Origin: Cyclospora cayetanensis
Taxonomy: Eukaryota; Apicomplexa; Conoidasida; Eucoccidiorida; Eimeriidae
Reading direction: 5' to 3'
Length of the DNA: 64,000 bases
Assembly (NCBI RefSeq): GCF_002999335.1
Contig: NW_020312062.1
Span: forward strand, 60,400-124,399
Shown: one piece after another, positions 55,901-64,000 of the stretch
Layout: each line of letters begins with the position of its first letter
How positions within the stretch are numbered: position 1 is the stretch's first letter
Notes under the pieces: generated by a model
The model's input: the letters and a program-made list of their open reading frames with translations, nothing else
Told to the model about the DNA's origin: nothing
The model's database searches: none
Translations under genes and position numbers: made by a program

Positions 55901-57594
55901 AGCCCACCATTTCTAGAAACGAAAGGCTTTTGTTAATAAATGCACTCTCCTTGAGGAGCACTCCCTCCGTTTGCGTTTTCTTGGGCCTCTCGCATCCAGC
56001 GAGATCCACAAAATGCAACTTGCTGATTTTTGTGGCTTCTGCTGTATTCACCGTGCTTTTGCACTGTATATAGACCGTAAAGATGCAGTGACTCCTGCTG
56101 CTCTGGGAGTTGATCCCGTGGGAGGAGACAGAGCGGAGGCTCGACCCTAAGTAAAAGTAGTTCAACGCCTCAGACACTGACCCACAAGGACGCTGAGACA
56201 GCCCACGAACCGACAATCCACCCCGGGAGTCCTCCTGGATCTGCAAAGATACACACTCCACAGACAACATACAGCAAGCCTGACTATGGAAATGCATCAT
56301 ATGTCTTCGCAGAATCCGTCAACCACTACGCACTTCTACCCACAGACCAACGTCCGGTCCTTCGCCATAGAACATGTGACAGGAATTCGCTTGAACGCGA
56401 ACCTTAGCGTGCTGCCCCTCGTTCCTGCTCCCGAGGCATACTATGATCATAGAAAACAAGCATATCTCTAAGTTTTACTGGCCTGAAGCTCAGTGCCGGT
56501 TTGTCCCTCTAGTCCTCCTTCGGCCAGCAGATCAAAAATGAGTTCGGAGTAGATTTCACAGTAGGACACACAGAGGGAGAACTCTATCCCCGTTTGTTCT
56601 TCCAAGAGAGAAAACAAAGAAGAAATCGAACGGGGAATGATGCCTCTCAAATCAAAGCTCCGCAAACTCCCACACATCGTGTATGTCTTCCCCGCGCCGG
56701 TCTGCAAACGTGCAACCCCCAAAGGAGTCCTGCATCCCAATCCAAAACCTTGAAATTTTAAGTTGCAGGTCGTGAGTTTCGCTGCGTCTGCACTGCATGG
56801 CGAGATTATTTATGGAATGCTTTGGACTGGGACACATTCAGGAGATGTGCCGCGGAATCGGAATCCACGGCAACCGATGGCGACAGCAGAAGTGCACAAA
56901 AAGGCGAAACACGTCAACCACTCACAGTCACTGCGGAAGAGCGATAAGTACGGTCGAAACTCAAAAAGCAGACCAACGCACTAAGGGCTGTAAGCTCGCA
57001 GAGGGTAGCACGGCGACAAGGACAGAGAAAGATACACCATGATTTGCTGACGGATGAACGTATTCGCGGTTTTGCGTGCGCTTGAGGACTAAGCTAGGAG
57101 TCCGGCAGAGCGAAACAAAGATAAACTAAGACAAGCGCTGGTGTATTTGAGATGTCAACGCAGAAGGAATCAGATAGGCGAACAGACAAGTAGCACAGCA
57201 GGAATGAGTTTCCATAAGTTATTAGATATATAAAAACGAAACCAGAGATTAGGGAAAGAGTCCAAGAGATGAGACAAGGAAAATGTCCCGCAATCGGGAT
57301 TGCCCTTTTCCCAGTTGGAGTATCGTGCGTTTGTTCGTCCACCTGTCCATAGGCCATAACTGTGCCATTGTAGCCTTCGACTGCTCCCTGCAAAATCTTG
57401 GGCAGACACTCGTTGAAGACAGTTTCTTGGGATGCATTGTGCAGCACCTTATTGAACCTAAACTGGTAAGACTCGTGCTTCAGTGGGACCTTAACCTCCA
57501 CGGCCTCCTTTTCTTCATCCACTGAGAACAGCTCCGAGCTGCTGGAGGCGAAGGGACGAGTCCGTACGACCACTCGCACGTTCGTGGAGAGCAT
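52928..57594 (-). CDS. Kinesin-9 family motor protein (KIF6/KIF9 type)
   Basis: A microtubule motor with an N-terminal ATPase domain. From ATG 57592–57594 it reads NVRVVVRTRPF, then YNGTVMAYGQ. This splices to TGAGKTYTM (P-loop, about 56680–56710). Then come GIIPRSISSLFSLLEE, the switch I SSRSH and switch II DLAGCERPKKT; most kinesins have DLAGSE. INKSLSFLEQVVVALGEK follows across an intron, then IPYRSTRLTHLLKDTIGG, and LSTLRFSLRMMRV closes the motor. The neck is VKRLEKEVARLKQELQ. The kinesin-9 tail pattern appears as RVRAFKEFKETQGQQLHLSL (53445–53669), ending LSQ/GTGAGG. It joins at phase 0 to the last exon, EILAFRDKLKSLREEVGG, with its stop at 52928–52930. The INKSLSFLEQ motif and the tail place it in kinesin-9, an axonemal family, so it probably acts in the microgamete flagellum. 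The tail also carries a serine run near 54540. Confidence 0.88.
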
Positions 57595-57759
57595 TCTACT
57601 GTAGTCGTGAGCGCCGTAGAGGTCGTCTATCCTTAGCGTTCCTTTTTAGCCTTATGTGTACTCCCTGCTTCAACCCCCGCCCGAAAAACTCGCTTGCCAA
57701 GCCTCTTGGGCTAGCTATATGCTTCTCTTGCCCACTCTTTCTGGCGTTTTCTCTGTCAG
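57595..57759. promoter_or_regulatory. Short divergent promoter region
   Basis: Only 165 bp separate the kinesin-9 start from the open frame of the + strand gene, so promoter elements may be shared. CTCTTGC-type pyrimidine-rich sequence is present, but no clear motif. Confidence 0.35.
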
Positions 57760-60105
57760 GTGTTTCTGAGAGTCACTCCTGTGTCTCTCTTGTCCTTGGC
57801 TGCGGTACCAAAAGTAGCGGATGTCAGCTCTAACTCTCGTACGCAGAACTCTGCCTCCCTCTCCTCTTCGGCTGCCGCACTCCGTCTCTTGGTCACCACG
57901 TTGCTTCACCTGCTCCCATGGGCAGAGGCGCATAGGTTCTTCCGTGTCGATCCGCCACCAGCTACTCGGCTAGAGCCCCTACCGAGCAAACTTGAATATC
58001 CTCTGCATATGTCTGCCGACCCCAAAAGTCTTTTCGAAAAAGTAGCTATCTCGGAGCCTGGGAGGGCCCTTCAGACGGTAGGCAAAGGTGTCCTAAAGGG
58101 TGTTTTCTCAAGCTATAGCCCTTGCCTTTCCTAAAGGTTTATGCGGTACGGAAGAGGGCCTCGCACTATGCAGATTATCCTTTGCTTCCTTGCTTCTCCT
58201 CGATTCCGACTGAGGGGTCCCCCGCCCATTTTAGTAAGGCTTCACGGCCTTCTGGGCCAATGGACAACACCCCTTTGGAGAAAATGTAGGAGGTTTTTAT
58301 CTTGCAAATATATTCGGTCTCACCTATCCATTCATTTGCAGAAAACCGAACACTGCTGACTTGCTGAGATGCTCCTAGGCCTATGTGCCCCCGTGGCCCC
58401 GTAAGGCCGGCCCCCAAGTGCTGAGGGACTCCGACAAAAGCCCCCACGAGTGGAGGCAGAACACAAATCCCTTCAAGAAAAACAATACAGAGTGAGGACT
58501 AATTCAAGACCTCGAACAGTTCACGATCGCAGTGGGAAGGCCAAAGTTGAGGCACTAGGGCGCAAGGTCACCTGAAGATCGACACCCCAGGTCACCATCA
58601 GCATCCATAGACGTGGTGCCCTCCCCTTAATCCGGAACCTAGGTATTTAAGGAATAAATTGAAAAGGGATGGAGTCAAGGGAAAGTGAGAGCAGCATGAC
58701 CAATGCAACGGAGTATCAGCAAACCCTAGGCCCACGCAAAGCCCAGAGAGCCTCGACGCCCCAGGGGGCTCCAGGGAGCACTCCTATCGTATCCCGTAGG
58801 CCAGCTTTTTTCTCAGCAAGACTCCTGTATGACTATCAGAGCCTTTTAACTAAGGGTGCCTACATGGCTGGAGGAAGCTTACTTCCTGCGTGTCTCGCCT
58901 CTGCCTGCTCACTACGGCATTCAGGATCGGCGGCTTCAGGGGCGGCCTTATACGGGCCACTAACGTCATTCGCGTCCAAAAAGGAATGCTCAGTGAGGTC
59001 GCAGCTATACTACGCAGTGTCCCCTCTGGCGGTCGTTGGTGGGATGCCACCGCGCTATTGAGCGGCCTTCTAGTGGGATTCACCTCCCCGGCCGCCCCGC
59101 TGGACCATCAGCAGCTGTAGACTGCGAAATTGGCACTCAAACTGGCAGCATGCACGCCTCTTCTGTGTGTCTCTCTAGCTCCCTCTTTCTGGTGCTGCAG
59201 CAATGGGCGAAGAAGCACAACGCCATCTGTCAGGGGGTCCTAACCCGAAATGCGAAAACACTACCAGCCCCACAAAGCGAGAGCTTCCTAAAAATGGTGG
59301 CTGCTGCGCACAACAGTGAGCGATCCCTGCGGAGTATCTGGAGTTATATTGCCGCTGCTTGTATGGGGGGCCCCTACGGCGCTTCTGTTGCTCCCAGAGC
59401 CAATCCCCCATCCCCTGCCCTCCGTCACAGCATTCTCTAGTTTCCTTGAGGGCCATAGTCTCTCTCCATGCCTTGCGTCTGTCCTTTCGCCACTTGGGCT
59501 TGTACTGCACTTTGGCGGTTCCGCCTTCATCTCTTCAATCCCGTACCCCTTTCGCATCCCTGTTTCCAGCGCTCTCATTAATGCAACTTGCTGCATCCTC
59601 CAGCTTGCTTTTGCACTGCCACATGGCGGTCTCGCAACACCTCCTCCCTTCCTCCCACTCTCCGCAAATACTCTGTCTCCCTCTGTCTCCCACAGGGCTG
59701 CGTCTTCTGTGCCTGGTGCCTCCATCTAAATCCATTAGGGCCACAGTATGTCTGCGTGAGGACGTTTCGTAGCTCTCTGTATCTCAGTTTGCGTTTCTGT
59801 ATTGTGCTGCTGCGTCTTGATTTTAAGCAAGATTCTCGCTTGTTCAATTTGCAGATCAGGGACCTTTCGACCCAATAAAGGGCACCCGGCGCCGCATCGA
59901 GGGGCCCGTTCGTGAGCACCCACCAAGAGCCCCTTTGGAGGGCCCCAGAATCGTATCCTATCGTGTTCGCCCTGACCTTTCTACGCCACGTAAGGCAGCC
60001 CTTGACCACGTCGCTGAGGCAGTTGCTCCGGATGCATCGCTCACTGCAGCGACCTGGCACCTGTGCGCTGCGCTGTGCAGGAGAGCACTACAATCCCGGG
60101 TTTAG
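57760..60105 (+). CDS. Unidentified spliced protein, possibly membrane-associated
   Basis: Several exon-like stretches line up on the + strand, but I do not recognise the family. The first has a hydrophobic leader, LRLLVTTLLHLLPWAEAH, then FRVDPPPATRLEPLPSKLEY and SLFEKVAISEPGRALQTVGK. Next is RPAFFSARLLYDYQSLLTKG (from about 58800, after TCCCGTAG). Then comes a Gly/Ala-rich stretch near 58930–59060, and QWAKKHNAICQGVL with AAHNSERSLRSIWSYIAAAC (59200–59370). The last clear exon starts after TTTGCAG at about 59853. It reads QGPFDPIKGTRRRIEGPV and PRKAALDHVAEAVAPDASL, with a stop at 60103–60105. A further exon near 60142–60305 (AEEAHEFPSLQEGSVA) may replace that end. The hydrophobic and Gly-rich middle, with no charges, suggests membrane contact. 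Junction phases were not all checked. Confidence 0.42.
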
Positions 60106-60632
60106 CCGCAATATTTTGGGGGGCTTTTTTACTTCTTAAAAGGCAAGCCTTGGCAGAAGAAGCACATGAATTTCCCTCTCTACAAGAAGGGAGTGTTGCA
60201 ACAAAAGGGGCTCGTCTGTATGGCAAGGAAATCAAGCTGCCCGATGTGAGGTTCCTAGGGGATCCTTTTACCACAGTACTGGCGCCCCTCTATGACACGA
60301 GATAGCCATATTCCAGTGTGCAGTGTAAATTTTTATGCACGTGCGCGGGGTGTTAGTTCCGGCGCCGAGTGTACGGGAGCCTCCAAGAACGTCCCTTCTG
60401 AAGGGACTTCCCCACACGTGGGTTTTGGGTGGGTGTCCCCCCGACTGTCTCGGAGGGCCCTGAAAAACGCAGACAGACGTGGTAAAGGTGTAGCACTATT
60501 AACGACGGAACAAAAGGACAGCTTCAGACGGTGGAAGAGGCAGGAAGGACCGGCGGAGGCACTGGCAGAGGCAGGCGCAGTTAGGTACACGGGGCAGCGC
60601 ATAGACAGAAACAAGGGAGCTTCGGCGCAGGA
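60106..60632. other. Convergent intergenic region with a possible last exon
   Basis: A frame at 60142–60305 ending LAPLYDTR may be the last exon of the gene to the left. The + strand frame 60292–60978 is mostly Arg/Gly-rich and overlaps ORP exons on the other strand, so I do not call it. Confidence 0.3.
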
Positions 60633-63480
60633 TCAGTGCATGAGACCCTGTAGGGGTCTCAATGCGCAGCGGGGGTGTGCGTGCGTGTGCGTGTATGTGT
60701 GTGGGTGTGTGTTCGCCGAGGAGTGGGGGGATGGGAAGGGAGGGGATGGGAAGGGTGCCTGCGCGAACATATCAGCTTCCTCTCTTTGGAGTGCCTTTTG
60801 CCTTAGCCGATTGGCCATCTCCTCATATCCTAGAGAGAGCAGCAATCCCTCGGGGCGAAACCTGAGTCAGCACACTGGAGAGTCGCACACCTTAGGCACC
60901 CAACAGAAGCAGCACCAGCAACAGGGCATGGTACGCAGGACGCTAAAGGCAGCCGTAGACGGCCTTCTCGCATGCTAAAAAGGGGGGCAGGAAGCGCCTC
61001 AGTGGCCTTTGCCAGCGCCGGAGGCCCCTTCATCAAGGCTTCTGGGCAGCGCACCTGCTGTCTATCGGAAGGGCTTCTTCATCTGGGACTGGCAAGAGGG
61101 AGAAGCTCTGGGGAGTGCAGACATTCCAAATTCTTGAGCAGACAGCAAAAGAGACGCAGGAACAGCACGGTTCAAGGAGAGCCTGTCGTCGATGCTTTTC
61201 CATGGAAATCTGTACGTTGCAGTGTCTCTGTAACTGCCCACGAAAGCGCGCTGAACCCTAGATGATTTTAGGATACACACAGGGCACCAACGGTTTAAAC
61301 GCGAGACAAGCACCCACGGATAGGCCTACAACTCCGGGTTGTTGTGAGCACATGCAACGGAGACGCGATGAAGCACATGGATGCAAAACGGCTGCATGCA
61401 CGCCTATGTACGCCCCGTGTTGCAGCAGCAACAGCATGAGGCGCTGACTCACTCTTCTCCATTCCAAAAGATGCGATCAGTGTAGGATCCGGTGATGACT
61501 CCCAACACTTGTGAGGACCCCTCTTGAGGTTTCCCAACGGCCCCTTCCGCTTCTTTTTGCTGCGAGTCTTTTTGTACCACTTGCCCAAACACCTCATCCA
61601 GAGGGCACTGGGGGATGAAGGCCCCCTCAGAGCTTCGGAGAGGGCCTCCAGGGGGCCCTATGGTAAGGGTGCAGGCAAGACCAGGCCCCTCTACATGCAG
61701 AGGCCCCTGCCAGTAGAACAGACGGGGGCCCCACAACAGTCCCTGGATGTGGAGCTTTGGGAGGGAGAAGGAGTAAGGGCCTTCGCCAGCAAATGACACA
61801 GTCACTTTACCTCCCACAGAGACTACGCAGCGGTTTTTCTGCGCAGCAACAGACATGCAATGCACGGGCGCTGTACGATCAGGTGGGGCCCCGAAGGACT
61901 TTTTGACCTAGAGGGGCCCCCACTGAAGGAAAAAGTCAAATCTGTAGGGAGGGGCCACAGAATGCGTGTGTTCATCCAGAAGCACCGCCACACAGCCATA
62001 GCTCCAGAACGTCACTGCTTCAGACTAATGGGTGGAGTCGAAATAGCTGTGTGTGCGTCTCTGAAACTTACACTTCTACGAGCCTCATAAGGCACATACG
62101 TTGCACACACAGCAGCCGATCCCGTATAGGGGCATGTGAGGGAGGCCTTAATGAAGCGCCAAGGGCTTGCTCACCTGGTAGTACGTAGAGAAGGACATGT
62201 GACCCCAAATCTGCAGATGGGCACCCGAATCTGAGAGGCAGATGAGAGTAGTGGGAGGCAGAACCCCTGTTTGTTCCGCATACACCAGCCATCCTCCGAG
62301 GGGGCCCCCCAAATGAACACGGCGGGCCGGATGGGGTCCCTGCAGATGGCCCTGAAACGTCTCCCCTAAGGCAGCAGCCAAGGGAGGGGCTTGCCAGCAG
62401 GCTGAAGAAAGAAGCACAGCACACAAAGGCTAGGCTCACATGCCAGGTGTCACGCAAGAAATTTACGCATGTAAAGCCACAGATACGAGGGTCCCCTGCC
62501 GGGGCACGCGTCACCCATATAGCGACGATTTATGCACAATTTTCTGCGCGGAGGCGAATCGGCAGCGAGTCCTGGCAGCAACACTGTACCTCGGTGTAGA
62601 ATTGAGACGGCAAAGGCGAGGGTAGCCTTGAATTTCTGGAGGGGGCCCCCCACTGCTGCCGGGTTTAGGAGGCCGGGCCCCTGGGCACAACAATCCGGGA
62701 GCAGCAGGAGTAGGGAAGAAGGTCGCAGGGCCCCCGTGGGAAGGGGGACAGACCGAGGCAGAGGCCCCTCTGAATCTCACACGAGAAAAAAGTCCTTCAA
62801 ACCGCAGGCTCTAAACTCTATAAACCCCAGAAACTAGACAGCTTGGGGGGAATGAGATGGCCGCCTGCTGGAGTGCTATATATATATATATGTATGTGGT
62901 ATATTTTTTGGCATTGGGGCTGAAGGCTCCGATGTGTTAAGCTTGCGCATTCGTATATGTATGCATGCATGCATGCAACGTCAAAGAATCAGCTTTGCAC
63001 TTGAAAGCGAAGGCAATCGATATAGGGCATACGAACCTGGGGGGAGATCAGCTCGCTGCCTGTGCAGCAGTTGCAGTAGGAGGCACCGCTGTCTGCGGAC
63101 AATCGCCGACTCCTCCTGCTCCAGGGCCCCCTGGGGGCCCCTTCGCCACCCATAAAAAGGGTACGGGCTGCGCATGCACGTCACAGCAGTAGATATGCCG
63201 ACGCAACTCCCTCCTGCTGCGTTTTCTGCAAAGGAACGGCAAAAAACCAGCGCGAGCCGAGGGGGGCGTAGGGGCATCAACTCACCTTGCAAATTTTTGA
63301 ATTTCCGCCGCACGACGCTTTGCAAGTGCCCTTGCTTCTGGAATCTTAAGGACCCCTGCGGCCTCATAAAATTGCACTAGCGACTCTACAAGGTACTTAG
63401 GGGAACTCCCGTTGCCGTACTCTTGCCCGTCGGGCATCGCGCATAAAAGGCCCTTGGCGGAGGTCTGCACGATCCACGTG
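60633..63480 (-). CDS. Oxysterol-binding-protein-related lipid transfer protein (ORP)
   Basis: ORPs carry sterols or phosphatidylserine against PI4P at membrane contacts. ORD motifs appear in order on the − strand: LGETF (62354–62368), WLVYAEQTGVLPP (62253–62279 and just before), then HLQIWGHMSFSTYYQ with a GTGAGC donor. A long exon (about 61449–61865) has GKVTVSFAGEGPYSFSLPKL and VITGSYTDRIFWNGEE. The C-terminal signature is split by a phase-matched intron: LPIDSR near 61050 joins FRPEGLLLSLGYEEMANRLR near 60869, then QKALQREEADMF. The hallmark EQVSHHPP is altered: both histidines are missing. The stop at 60633 follows a Pro/His-rich stretch written by a TG/CA repeat, so the true end may differ. 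Exon-like frames at 63040–63180 and 63282–63480 (YLVESLVQFYEAAGV) may be the N-terminus. Confidence 0.75.
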
Positions 63481-64000
63481 AGACACACGTAAAAACACAC
63501 AAATATATATACACACATACAAATATATATATATATATGTATACACAAATACATATATATACATATACAAATATACATACACACAAATACATGTACACAC
63601 ACAAATACATGCACATATACAAACATCTATACACACACAAATATATGCACACATACAAATATATATATATATATATACACAAATGTATGCACATATACAA
63701 ATATTTACACAGACAAACACACACACACACACACAAACACAAACACAAACACTCACACACACAAACACACACACAAACACGCACACACATACCCCTATAC
63801 ACCCACACATCTGGACACATCTCTTTCTCTCTCTCTCTCTCTCTCTGTCTCTCTGTCTCTCTCTCTTTCTCCCTCTCTGTCTCTCTCTCCCTCTCTCTCT
63901 CCCTCTCTCTCTCTCTCTGTCTCTCCTTCTCTTTCTTTTTCTTCTTCTCTCTTCCTTCCTCTCTCTTCCTCTTCCTCTTTTTTCTCCTCTTTTTCTATCT
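63481..64000. repeat. Microsatellite block at the right edge
   Basis: About 320 bp of AC/AT-rich units (ACACAAATATATAT type) run into a pure AC stretch near 63715–63780, then about 180 bp of TCTC/CCTC pyrimidine units to the window end. Long open frames here (for example 63282–63820, − strand) consist of Cys/Val/Tyr from the repeat and are not genes. Confidence 0.95.

Noticed and set aside
60292..60978. + strand frame of 228 codons
   Set aside because: It overlaps exons of the ORP gene, whose family motifs lie on the other strand, and contains a TG-repeat stretch.
63282..63820. Long − strand frames rich in Cys, Val and Tyr
   Set aside because: They are produced by the AC/AT microsatellite. 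Only the part below about 63480 has ordinary composition.
1..64000. CRISPR arrays, insertion sequences, prophage or operon structure
   Set aside because: The spliced genes and repeat types are eukaryotic. No spaced repeat array, transposase or terminal inverted repeats were seen.

Overview
This window is nuclear DNA of an apicomplexan parasite, most likely a coccidian of the Eimeria type. The genes are split by many GT–AG introns on both strands. Several carry long runs of one amino acid (Gln, Ala, Ser, Leu) written by CAG/GCA/CTG triplets, the homopolymeric amino-acid repeats typical of Eimeria. Four gene models begin with hydrophobic leaders of the kind used for secretory or apicoplast import. 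The species cannot be fixed from the sequence alone. Exon boundaries were read by eye, so gene spans are more reliable than every internal junction.

Layout, left to right. An unidentified + strand gene enters from the left edge and ends at 1834, facing the 3' end of a tRNase Z gene (2405–7046, − strand). tRNase Z shares an upstream region with a + strand RRM protein with a hydrophobic leader (7630–9002). Next, on the − strand, come a Pro/Ala/Ser-rich protein (9776–11781), a METTL21-like protein methyltransferase (11928–13455) and a large Ala/Gln-rich protein (14352–17324). A repeat-poor stretch (about 17.3–28.3 kb) holds two spliced − strand genes of unknown function (19716–21227; 22667–25979). 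From 28 to 41 kb the DNA is repeat-rich. It carries a + strand RING-CH/FHA protein (28335–35095) and a − strand protein of about 1,590 codons (36903–41675). A small + strand coiled-coil gene follows (42210–43019).

Two metabolic genes come next on the − strand: FabG, the ketoacyl-ACP reductase of type II fatty acid synthesis (44124–46752), and pyruvate kinase II (47591–50027). Both have leaders that fit import into the apicoplast. There pyruvate kinase would make ATP and pyruvate, and FabG would use acetyl-CoA-derived intermediates in fatty acid synthesis. A small frameshifted gene (50249–50675) and a membrane protein (51135–52755) lie further upstream. A kinesin-9 motor gene (52928–57594), expected in flagella and so in the microgamete, is divergent from an unidentified + strand gene (57760–60105). 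The last gene is an oxysterol-binding-protein-related lipid transfer protein (60633 to about 63480, − strand), ending against a 500-bp microsatellite block at the right edge.

Other notable items are a perfect 28-bp palindrome, a 46-bp CAG/CTG palindrome inside a coding alanine run, a 92-bp tandem repeat inside an intron of the RING-CH/FHA gene, a 30-bp G-rich minisatellite, and two places where a homopolymer slip breaks a reading frame that otherwise looks real.
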